NCBI GenBank assembly: GCA_008375315.1
Contig: CP032507.1
Span: forward strand, 2,603,001-2,667,000
Reading direction: 5' to 3'
Origin: Ectothiorhodospiraceae bacterium BW-2
GTDB lineage: Bacteria > Pseudomonadota > Gammaproteobacteria > Thiohalomonadales > Thiohalomonadaceae
DNA length: 64,000 nucleotides
Part shown: positions 1 through 7,406 of the stretch, piece by piece
Layout: each line of letters begins with the position of its first letter
Numbering within the stretch: the stretch's first letter is position 1
Position numbers and translations under genes: made by a program
The notes under the pieces: generated by a model
Seen by the model: only the letters and a program-made list of their open reading frames with translations
What the model was told of the DNA's origin: nothing
The model's database searches: none

Positions 1-361
1 TATTTTCTCCTTATCGTTGGTTGTTCATAACAAGTTACTAAACAAACCCGCCCATTTCCTCATCCTGATGGCTAAAACCGCGATTTCCTAACGGGTTAAC
101 TCCGGTTTTTGCAGGATCAGCAGAAACCGCTGATCAATCACGGCTAACCTCAATGAGTATATCAACCCCGCATCCCCTGTCCAGCCTAAATCCCACCTAA
201 ACCCTAAAAAACGGCCACTCCCTCAGCCCTCGGCTGCCACTTCTGCCAGCTACCGGTAAACACCGTAGCGCAGTTGTAGGCATCTTGCAGGTACTCCAAA
301 TCTTGAACCATTGAGCCGAGATAGGGTAGCATAAACCACAGACAAGCCCGAAGGAGTCCTC
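1..361. other. Intergenic region; left edge of window
   Basis: I see no convincing gene here. On the minus strand bases 7-11 read AGGAG, a good Shine-Dalgarno sequence, so a leftward gene probably starts just outside the window. On the plus strand AAGGAG at about 346-351 precedes the ATG at 362. No clear promoter was recognised. Confidence 0.4.
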
Positions 362-881
362 ATGCGCCATCTTACTCTGCTGTTAATCCTGCTCTGCACC
401 ATGCCCGCATGGAGCCAAAACCGTACTGCACTGGTGATCGGTAATAGTGACTATAGCGCATCACCCCTTAATAACCCGGTTAACGATGCCCGCGCGATGC
501 TGTGCTGTGCGGGGAGGGACGACGACTAAATACTATTGGGGTAATAACCCAAGTGGTCGCCATGCAAATGGAAATGAGGCGCATGGTTGGCTAAATGATG
601 GTTATAGCAAAAAAACGGTACCAGTTGGTTCTTTTAAGCCCAACGACTTTGGTCTGTACGATATGAGTGGTAATGTATGGGAGTGGGTGCAGGATTGGTA
701 TAGCGGCAGGGCTTATAGCAACCATAGTCGTAACAACCCTACCGGCCCATCGAGCGCCTCCCTCCGGGGCAATCGTGGTGGTAGCTGGAGCAGCGACGCC
801 AGCCGCCTGCGTTGCGTTAATCGCATGTCCTTCTCGCCAGGCCTCCGCAACCACAGCATCGGCCTGCGCCTTGCCAGGTAG
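362..881 (+). pseudogene. Remnant of caspase-like / formylglycine-generating-enzyme-like gene
   Basis: The frame opening at ATG 362 has a good ribosome site, a signal peptide and the beginning of a caspase-like (peptidase C14) domain ([21 protein letters not shown]), but stops at 527-529 after 55 residues. From about 505, in a different frame, comes the C-terminal part of an FGE-sulfatase / C-type-lectin-fold domain ([43 protein letters not shown]), ending at 881. Caspase-FGE fusion proteins are common in filamentous and sulfur-oxidising gammaproteobacteria. The most likely history is one ancestral gene that lost its middle by deletion, joining the two ends out of frame near 495-505. The FGE half has no obvious start of its own, so a functional product is unlikely. 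Confidence 0.7.
751..878 (+). other. Lectin-fold tail resembling a DGR variable region
   Basis: The last 40 codons of the FGE-like remnant follow the layout of variable regions diversified by retroelements (RGGSW, then clustered variable positions, then IGLRLA). Many positions where relatives carry Asn (AAC) here have AGC, GAC, TCC, TTC, CTC or CAC, all ending in C, as expected from adenine-directed changes of AAC codons. No reverse transcriptase or template repeat is seen in the window. This is an inference from pattern only. Confidence 0.35.
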
Positions 882-888
882 AGTTACC

Positions 889-1302
889 TTAGCCCACTAA
901 CAACGGATTAATAATCACCAGAGACTCAACCCACTGCCCATGCTGCATATCCTCACTGTAGAGGGTAGTGCAACCGGCTTGTAGCGCTGCCGCAGCAACC
1001 TGGCTATCCCAAATAGAGAAGCCGTAACGATTGCGGATGTGCTGTGTCCGGCGAATCGTGGTGCTATCCATCGACTGAACCCGGCAACGCTGCAGCATTC
1101 GTTCAATATTGCGGCCAATCGTCGCTTCATCCTCACCATTGCGGCGCATGGTGTTAAAGTATTCAGCACAGACTTGGGCACTTATCACCCTATTCTGGCA
1201 CTGTTGGGTAAAGTCCCACGCCTTAGATGAGCGTTCATCTGCCGGGGCATCTAGGTGGGCATAGACCCAAATGTTGGTGTCGATAAAGTTAGCGCCGCTC
1301 AT
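889..1302 (-). CDS. PIN-domain ribonuclease toxin (VapC-like)
   Basis: This 137-residue protein has the PIN-fold layout: an N-terminal FIDTNIWVYA with the first acidic metal ligand, a central CAEYFN with Glu, then SIWDSQVAAAA and LYSEDMQHG with the later Asp residues. Single-domain PIN proteins of this size are usually the toxins of VapBC-type modules and cleave RNA in a magnesium-dependent way. Its start overlaps the end of the upstream 68-residue gene by 14 bases, the usual antitoxin-toxin arrangement. It faces the FGE-like remnant tail to tail, with 7 bases between the stops. The RNA target cannot be read from the sequence. Confidence 0.8.
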   Translation of the reverse strand: MSGANFIDTNIWVYAHLDAPADERSSKAWDFTQQCQNRVISAQVCAEYFNTMRRNGEDEATIGRNIERMLQRCRVQSMDSTTIRRTQHIRNRYGFSIWDSQVAAAALQAGCTTLYSEDMQHGQWVESLVIINPLLVG

Positions 1303-1495
1303 TGCGCTCTTCGCGTGAAAGTGTAATAACGCGATCTACCCTGCGGCGTTCAAATTCGCTACTCTCTTTATCCGTCCCGATAGAGGTGTCATTGGATAGT
1401 GGCCAAATAATCAGCTCTATCCGTTGATGCTGTAAATCTTCCGGTATGGGGATTGAGGCAGGGGCATCATCATAGATTTGTCGGATAGGTTGCAT
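1289..1495 (-). CDS. Putative antitoxin of the PIN toxin
   Basis: This 68-residue protein lies directly upstream of the PIN toxin and overlaps it by 14 bases. It begins MQPIRQIYDDAPASIPIPEDL and has a charged, Arg/Glu-rich C-terminal helix (EFERRRVDRVITLSREERN), which suits a toxin-binding segment. The size, position and overlap suggest an antitoxin. I do not recognise a specific DNA-binding fold, so the family is left open. Antitoxins of this kind normally repress their own promoter, which would lie just upstream of 1495. Confidence 0.6.
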   Translation of the reverse strand: MQPIRQIYDDAPASIPIPEDLQHQRIELIIWPLSNDTSIGTDKESSEFERRRVDRVITLSREERNERR

Positions 1496-1739
1496 AGTTT
1501 AGCTCTCCAGGTAGGTTAGTCCGCTAATCGTATGAGATTTAGCTGCCGCTGTCACCCTGTTCTGCTCACCATGTAACGGCTCTACCGGCTACACCGTTGC
1601 CTTCGGCACCTACCACATCAGCCAGTCTACCCACTCTCACTGCTTTCCCTGCGCCCGTACCGCCTGTCACCGGAGGTACGGCCTGAACCACACCACACCC
1701 CCTGCCATTTTTAATTGATTATTTAAGGAGGGCAGCAGG

Positions 1740-1991
1740 GTGGTGTCCGCTTGGGGGTGTGTTATGGCTTCAGGTGCTTTTTGTGGGGTTATAGCAATAG
1801 ACGAGCGCCACGGCACCCCACGCCAGGCCATCGATGAACAGGCCAAAGCGGCAGACTTAACCCATGCTGCTACTGTTCATCGCATGATTTTAGCTGATTT
1901 GATGGATGCAGGGGTTGATGAACGGTGTGCCAGAGCTGTGATTACCGCTATTGCTAAGGGGATGGTGCCGAATGTGACGATTCGTTATTAA
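1740..1991 (+). CDS. Small protein of unknown function
   Basis: An 83-residue reading frame starts at GTG 1740, eight bases after a strong AAGGAGG at 1725-1731. An ATG start at 1764 is the alternative. The product is mostly helical-looking (RQAIDEQAKAADLTHAATVHRMILADLMDAG) and ends in MVPNVTIRY. I do not recognise the family. It stands alone between the toxin-antitoxin pair and the tRNAs. The good ribosome site is the main argument that it is real. Confidence 0.45.
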   Translation: MVSAWGCVMASGAFCGVIAIDERHGTPRQAIDEQAKAADLTHAATVHRMILADLMDAGVDERCARAVITAIAKGMVPNVTIRY

Positions 1992-2023
1992 GGATAAGCG
2001 AGCCAGGGAGGGCTGATTTATTG

Positions 2024-2061
2024 TCCCACCACAACATTGTGACTGAATCCAAGTGGTGGGA
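2024..2061. repeat. Inverted repeat downstream of small gene
   Basis: TCCCACCAC (2024-2032) and GTGGTGGGA (2053-2061) form a 9-bp inverted repeat around a 20-base loop, about 30 bases after the stop of the small gene. There is no immediate T-run of note, so it is a weak terminator candidate at best. Confidence 0.35.
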
Positions 2062-2117
2062 TAATTAAATTTAGTTTATTTTTTATTGTTGATAATCAGT
2101 GGTTTATGCAATTTAAC

Positions 2118-2208
2118 TGGCGGAGAGCGAGGGATTCGAACCCTCGATAGGCGGTTAGCCTATACACACTTTCCAGGCGTGCTCCTTCAACCGCTCGGAC
2201 AGCTCTCC
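2118..2208 (-). tRNA. tRNA-Ser (GGA)
   Basis: The minus strand folds as a 91-base class II tRNA. It has the acceptor stem GGAGAGC/GCTCTCC, a long variable arm (TAGGCTAACCGCCTA), the T loop GGTTCGAATCC, and the anticodon loop CTGGAAA with anticodon GGA reading UCC/UCU serine codons. The CCA end is encoded (TGG at 2118-2120 on the plus strand). Confidence 0.95.
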
Positions 2209-2221
2209 TGCAATACGATTT

Positions 2222-2298
2222 TGGTCGGGATGAGAGGATTTGAACCTCCGACTTCTGCCTCCCGAAGACAGCGCTCTACCAGGCTGAGCTACACCCCG
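2222..2298 (-). tRNA. tRNA-Pro (CGG)
   Basis: The minus strand gives a 77-base tRNA with acceptor stem CGGGGTG/CATCCCG, D loop AGCTCAGCCTGGTAGAGC, anticodon stem CTGTC/GGCAG, loop TTCGGGA (anticodon CGG, codon CCG), T loop GGTTCAAATCC and an encoded CCA. It lies 13 bases from the tRNA-Ser gene and is read first, so the two are probably one transcript. Confidence 0.93.
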
Positions 2299-2414
2299 AA
2301 GCGGTGCGATTATACTCGGTTGAGTTTAAGTTTCAACTAAAACTGCTGCCGAGGGGGGGGATCGGGTTAGCGTTACGATGGCTGCGGGGGAGAATAGTGT
2401 TATGAGTTCGGTAG

Positions 2415-5400
2415 TTACAGTAGCTGTCGCAGTGCTGTAACCACTTGTGGATAGTGGTCGAGGAGGGCGTCAATGGTGGTCGTATCGATCTCTTGTTGAC
2501 GCGCCGAGAGCTCGATGGTGAGACAGAACTCGGCGAGTCGCTCCGCACCGAGGGTAGCGCTAGAGGATTTGAGTTTGTGCGCCATCTTTCTGACCTGTTC
2601 GCTATCGTGCTGCTCTCTTGCCTGTTGCAGTCGCTGTAGAGTCTCCTCCCCTTGCTGGATAAAGTGGCCTACCATCTGCTCTAGCAGGCCAGGGTTACCC
2701 ATCTGCTGTAGCTGTAACAGTGGTTGGAGCTTCTCTTGGCGAATGGTTGGGGGGGGTGGGGAGGCGGTCTCGATGGGGTGTTGAGGCTCCTCTGCTGGTG
2801 TCGGGGGGGAGGGGGGCTGGCTGGCGGGGGCCGTGGTAGGCGTTAGCCAGCGCTGTAGTAGGGTGGAGAGCTGCTCTAGTTCGAACGGTTTGCTCAAAAA
2901 ATCGTCCATTCCTGCCTCGCGACACGCCTCTTCGGTGCCGCTAATGGCGTGGGCGGTGAGGGCGGCGATCGGGGTGTGGGGGCGCTGCTGCTGCTGCTCA
3001 ATGGCCCGAATTTGACGGCTCGCCTGATAGCCATCTAGGTGGGGCATATTGATATCCATTAGGATTAGATCAAAGGGTTCTGAGTGCATTTGGTAGTGCT
3101 CAACCGCTTTTAGGCCATCTTCAACTAGGGTAAATTGGCAGCCAAATAGTGGCAGTGTGTGGCGAATCACATCTTGAATGACTTCGTTATCTTCGGCAAT
3201 GAGTAGCTGTGCTTGGCTAAATTGAGGCAGGTGCTTTTGTGGCAATGAGGCGGGAGGTGAGAGTGGTTGGGGGGCCTCAGTTGCTTGGGGTTGGATCAGG
3301 GTAAACCAGAAGCGGGAGCCTCGATTTGGCGCACTTTCGACGCCGATCTCCCCTTGCATCATCTCAACTAGCGATTTGGCAATCGCTAGACCTAAGCCGG
3401 TGCCGTGGTTGCTGTGCCACTGGTGATCGTTAATGACTTGGTAGAAGGAGTCGAATAGGTGGCGCTGATCCTCGACACTAATGCCTATCCCCTCGTCGAT
3501 AACTTCCAACTGGAGCTGGTAGTGAGTCGCCTTGGCCTCTTGTCGTGTGTCGATCAGTCTCCCTTTGAGCTCTATTCTCTTTCCCGCTGGGGTAAATTTA
3601 ATCGCGTTGCCGAGCAGGTTGTAGAGAATTTGCCGAATGCGATTGGCATCGCCATGGAGTGTGTCGGGTAGGTTCGGATCGAGTGAGAGCTTTAGCGTTA
3701 GATTCGACTGGGTCAGACGCCCCTGAAATAGCTCGGCGACCTGTTGTAGTAGTTGTTGGGGTGAGTAGGGGGCGCTGGTGAGGGTAAACTTGCCCGCCTC
3801 AATTTTGCTAAAGTCGAGAATATCGTTAATAATCGCTAAAAGGGTGACGCCGGAGGTGTGGATGGTGTCGGCAAAGTGGCGCTGTTCGTGGTCGAGTTCG
3901 GTTCGTTGTAATAGGTTTAACATCCCTAAAATACCGTTCATCGGGGTGCGAATTTCGTGGCTCATGCGGGCAAGAAAGTCACTTTTGGTACGATTAGCAC
4001 TCTCTGCGGCTAGTTTTGCCTGCTCTAACTCCTGAGCCGCAGCCTTTTCGGCGCTAATGTCGTCTAACGCCCAGATGGAGCCCTTCTCTGCGGTTCGACT
4101 ATCGATTAAGCGTCCGACTAGTCGGCAGGGGACGGTCTTTTGATCCCGACAGTGGAGTAGCTCTTCGCTGCGCCAGACGCCGTTGGTGGCAAAGCAGCGG
4201 CGAATTTTGATCTGTAGTCGCTTAAACGCTATGTTGCCACCGAAGAGGTGGCATAATGGGAGCTGCATTAGCTCCGCTTCGCTGTAGCCGAGCAGTTCGG
4301 CGGCACGCTGGTTGGTGCGTTGGATAGTGTTTTGTTGAATGAGGGCGATGCCGAGTCCCATGTTACGAATCATGAGTTGGTTCTCCATCGTCAACTCCTG
4401 CTGTAGCTGATCGAGCCGAGTGCGGTAGATGGCGGCTCCTATGAGGTTGGCGGTGGTGGTGAGGGCGATATGATCCGAGTCGCTCCAGCGATGGAGCTGC
4501 TGCTGCTGCTCCAGCCCCAAGACGCCCCAGAGGCGGGTGTTGCTGAAGATCGGAATAATGTTGAGCTGGCGAATGTCGCTCCGTTGTAGTAACTGCTGTT
4601 CGATGGCGGTAAATTCGCTGAGACTGCCTTTGATGCAGTGGTATTGCTGTAGCTGGCGGTGCCACTGCTGCCATAGCTCACTCCACTCCGGCTCGCGGCG
4701 TATATGGTAGAGGAGCGGTTCGGTACGGCTCCGATCGCTATTCCAGCAGGCGATTAGCTTGAGCTGTTCGGGGGGGGGCATCCCAGAGGGAATTTGGTAG
4801 AGATAGACGCGGGTCGCCTTGGCAGAGAGGGCGAGGTAGTGGAGTACATCTTCGATATGGATCATCCAGTCGCTCTCTTCGAGCAGCTTTTCGGCACAGT
4901 AGGCGACGGCGGAGAGCAGCGCGCTGCGATCATCGACCATTTTGTGTAGGTTAACTCGATACTCGGTTAGTTCGGACTGAATCTTGAGATCCTCGCTAAT
5001 ATCGCGATAGAGGCAGAGCAGGCCGTAGATCTCGCCGTGGCTATCGGTTAGGGGGGTTTTGCTAAACTCAACCCATAGGGTGGAGCCATCGGCGCAGTGG
5101 CGTGGTTCGATGATATTGCTTAGGGTCTGTCCATGTTGCAGCACATTGAGATCACCTGAGTTAAACTCACTGGGGTGGGGAAATATCTGACTCTCATGCA
5201 GGCCGGCTACTTGAGCCGGATCATTAAAGCCGAAGTCAGTAGCGGCAAGGGCGTTACAGCCGAGCAGGGTGCCGTGACGATCTTTCCAATAGATCCGAAA
5301 CGGCACCGCCCTTATCAGCGGTTGCCAGATAGCTTCGGCGTGGGGAGGAGCCGGTTGGGGAGGGGAGAGGCGCCACAGCCAGATCAGCCATGGGAGCTGA

Positions 5401-5498
5401 ATGAGCACGATTAGTCCGAGCTGTAGTGGCGTCTCGATCTCAGTGAGGGTAATGGCGGCTAGTAGTAGTAGGGTAAGTAGCTGTGCAATAATGACCAT
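2415..5498 (-). CDS. Hybrid sensor histidine kinase (PAS-GAF-PAS-HisKA-HATPase-REC-HPt)
   Basis: This 1,027-residue membrane sensor probably carries out a full internal phosphorelay. Two hydrophobic segments lie at about 3-20 and 26-43. They are followed by a PAS domain (about 55-170), a GAF-like domain (about 205-365) and a second PAS domain (about 372-490). The HisKA box MSHEIRTP has His514. The ATPase has an N box near 625-636 and GTGLGL at about 699-704. The receiver has acidic residues 769/770, phospho-acceptor Asp815 and Lys870. The C-terminal HPt domain has His974 in AHKLKSSS. A Pro/Gln-rich linker (about 885-920) separates receiver and HPt. All catalytic residues are present. It is divergent from the response regulator gene at 5583, a plausible partner. 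The signal is unknown. Confidence 0.9.
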   Translation of the reverse strand: MVIIAQLLTLLLLAAITLTEIETPLQLGLIVLIQLPWLIWLWRLSPPQPAPPHAEAIWQPLIRAVPFRIYWKDRHGTLLGCNALAATDFGFNDPAQVAGLHESQIFPHPSEFNSGDLNVLQHGQTLSNIIEPRHCADGSTLWVEFSKTPLTDSHGEIYGLLCLYRDISEDLKIQSELTEYRVNLHKMVDDRSALLSAVAYCAEKLLEESDWMIHIEDVLHYLALSAKATRVYLYQIPSGMPPPEQLKLIACWNSDRSRTEPLLYHIRREPEWSELWQQWHRQLQQYHCIKGSLSEFTAIEQQLLQRSDIRQLNIIPIFSNTRLWGVLGLEQQQQLHRWSDSDHIALTTTANLIGAAIYRTRLDQLQQELTMENQLMIRNMGLGIALIQQNTIQRTNQRAAELLGYSEAELMQLPLCHLFGGNIAFKRLQIKIRRCFATNGVWRSEELLHCRDQKTVPCRLVGRLIDSRTAEKGSIWALDDISAEKAAAQELEQAKLAAESANRTKSDFLARMSHEIRTPMNGILGMLNLLQRTELDHEQRHFADTIHTSGVTLLAIINDILDFSKIEAGKFTLTSAPYSPQQLLQQVAELFQGRLTQSNLTLKLSLDPNLPDTLHGDANRIRQILYNLLGNAIKFTPAGKRIELKGRLIDTRQEAKATHYQLQLEVIDEGIGISVEDQRHLFDSFYQVINDHQWHSNHGTGLGLAIAKSLVEMMQGEIGVESAPNRGSRFWFTLIQPQATEAPQPLSPPASLPQKHLPQFSQAQLLIAEDNEVIQDVIRHTLPLFGCQFTLVEDGLKAVEHYQMHSEPFDLILMDINMPHLDGYQASRQIRAIEQQQQRPHTPIAALTAHAISGTEEACREAGMDDFLSKPFELEQLSTLLQRWLTPTTAPASQPPSPPTPAEEPQHPIETASPPPPTIRQEKLQPLLQLQQMGNPGLLEQMVGHFIQQGEETLQRLQQAREQHDSEQVRKMAHKLKSSSATLGAERLAEFCLTIELSARQQEIDTTTIDALLDHYPQVVTALRQLL

Positions 5499-5582
5499 AG
5501 GGATAATATCGTTGGCGATGAGGGATAAGGTTGGTATGATTCATCCAGATTCTGATGTCGGTAAAGTATAACAGGAGAGAGT

Positions 5583-6716
5583 ATGGCCGAGGAGAAGATC
5601 TTAATCGTTGATGATGATCTGATGTTTCAGGGGATGCTACAGGCGCTGCTCAAGTCGTATCGGCTCAAGGTCGTCGCTAGTGGTGAGGAGGCGCTCGCTG
5701 AGGTCGAGCAGTTTGCCCCCAAGTTGATTCTGCTCGATATCAATATGGAGGGGATGGATGGCTACGAGACCTGTCGCCAGCTACGCCAGCGTGAGGTCTC
5801 TCGGGAGGTGCCGGTTATCTTTATCTCCAATATGGTCGCGCTGGAGGATAGGATGCAGGCCTTCGGTGCCGGCGGCAACGACTATATTGGCAAGCCGCCC
5901 GATAGCAGTGAACTGATTGCCAAGGTTGAAAAGATGCTGCAGCTACAGGGCGAGCGTCATAGGCTACAGCAGGAGCTACAGCAGAGCTATTCGCTGATTA
6001 TGGATCTGCAACAGGAGTCCTCTAATCTACAGAGTGTGAGCCGCTTTATGCAGGCGGGGCTCTTCTGCCACGATCTCAATGATCTCTTCACCCTCTTTTT
6101 TCGTACCACACGGGAGCTAGGTATCGGCTGTGCGCTAAAGCTGCTGCTGCCCGATGATCACCAAATTCGTGCCGATAACGGGTCGATTAGTCGGCTGGAG
6201 CGGGAGATTTTAGAGATGGCGGAGAGTTTTGATCGCATCTACTCGTTCGGACATGGCCGAGCGCTGTTTAACTGGCAGTACGCTTCGCTGCTGGTGCGTA
6301 ATGCGACCGATAAGCTTGATATTATTGCCATCTTAATGGATGGCTTAAATGCGAGCATGAAGGCGATTGTGACCGAAAATTCGCTGCTAGAGCAGGTACA
6401 GCGGTTAGAGTCTGATAATGGTGAGGTGAAGGATAGGATTTACGATCTGTTTCAGGAGATGAATATCTCGCTAAAAGAGGCGATTTTGTCGCTCGGTGTC
6501 ACATCGTTAACGATGGATGAGGAGGATAAGCTAAATGATCTAATCGATCTCTTTAATGGCAAAATTAACCAGCAGATGGATAGGTTAAGTCAAAATAATC
6601 AGGGGATATTTAGGTTAATTAATGAGCTGCGTCAACCCCCTCCTGAGCTCGAGGAGCTGCTGCGCCAGAGTCATGATAGTGAGCAGCAAGAGAGCGGCGG
6701 TATCGCCTTTTTTTAG
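5583..6716 (+). CDS. Response regulator with unidentified C-terminal region
   Basis: The first 125 residues form a CheY-like receiver with the acidic pocket at 10-12, Asp52 as phospho-acceptor (LILLDINMEGMDGYETC) and Lys104 (YIGKPP). A glutamine-rich probable coiled coil follows (about 120-150), then about 200 residues of mixed and helical sequence that I cannot assign. There is no DNA-binding, GGDEF, EAL or HD-GYP motif. The start ATG has the ribosome site AGGAGAG. It is divergent from the hybrid kinase with 84 bases between them, so the two are probably functionally linked. The output may be protein-protein interaction. Confidence 0.8.
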   Translation: MAEEKILIVDDDLMFQGMLQALLKSYRLKVVASGEEALAEVEQFAPKLILLDINMEGMDGYETCRQLRQREVSREVPVIFISNMVALEDRMQAFGAGGNDYIGKPPDSSELIAKVEKMLQLQGERHRLQQELQQSYSLIMDLQQESSNLQSVSRFMQAGLFCHDLNDLFTLFFRTTRELGIGCALKLLLPDDHQIRADNGSISRLEREILEMAESFDRIYSFGHGRALFNWQYASLLVRNATDKLDIIAILMDGLNASMKAIVTENSLLEQVQRLESDNGEVKDRIYDLFQEMNISLKEAILSLGVTSLTMDEEDKLNDLIDLFNGKINQQMDRLSQNNQGIFRLINELRQPPPELEELLRQSHDSEQQESGGIAFF

Positions 6717-6717
6717 T

Positions 6718-7332
6718 TCAGGCAAACAGGCGCAGCGGTGGTTCATTCATCACTGTGCGCAGAATATCTTTGCGCGAGACGATGCCGACCAGCTCATCCT
6801 GTTCATCGACCACCGGCAGAGCGTTTAAGTGGTAGTCGAGCATTATTCGTACGATACGACGAATATCGGTAATCGGATCGGCGCTAACAACCTCTTGGGT
6901 CATAATCTCCTCGACCCAATCGCCACGACCGTTTAATTGACGGTTTAGCAGCGCCCGCTGGCACTGGTGGCGAGTTAAAATCCCGACCAGTTTATGATAG
7001 ACATCCATAACCGGTAACTGCCGTATCTCATGGCGCTGAAATAGCTCTCCTGTCTGCTCTAGCGAGGTGGTGGGTTTGACCGAAATCACCGGTGAAGACA
7101 TAATTTGATAGACATGATAGACCGGTTCGCGTGGCGGCTGCTTAATGGCATCTTTATAACTAGCAATGGCTTGGTCAGACATACGATTTTGACGCTGCTT
7201 GAGCTGATTGCGTTCTATCAGCTCGGCTACATTTTGTGGATTTTGGGTCGCGTCTCGTGGCTTTTTGACGCGATAGAGCGCCTCAAGGGTGTCACGAAAA
7301 CGCCGACCTTCGGTGGTATAGATTGCAAACAC
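6718..7332 (-). CDS. CBS-domain pair protein
   Basis: This 204-residue soluble protein has two CBS domains in its C-terminal two thirds: VYQIMSSPVISVKPTTSLEQ to VGILTRHQCQRALL, then IMTQEVVSADPITDIRRI to LVGIVSRKDILRTV. CBS pairs bind adenine nucleotides and act as regulatory modules. The first 70 residues have no recognised domain. The gene converges with the response regulator with one base between the stops. Its stand-alone CBS form gives no specific target. Confidence 0.8.
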   Translation of the reverse strand: MFAIYTTEGRRFRDTLEALYRVKKPRDATQNPQNVAELIERNQLKQRQNRMSDQAIASYKDAIKQPPREPVYHVYQIMSSPVISVKPTTSLEQTGELFQRHEIRQLPVMDVYHKLVGILTRHQCQRALLNRQLNGRGDWVEEIMTQEVVSADPITDIRRIVRIMLDYHLNALPVVDEQDELVGIVSRKDILRTVMNEPPLRLFA

Positions 7333-7406
7333 TATCTTGGTTTTGCTCCTCTGGTTGTTGGCGTTAGATGATAGTTACACAGCGGCAATAACGGGGAGAT
7401 ATTGAG

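Noticed and set aside
2086-2340. Plus-strand reading frame across the two tRNA genes (GGERGIRTLD...)
   Set aside because: It is the reverse complement of tRNA sequences. This translated tRNA pattern is a well-known false protein.
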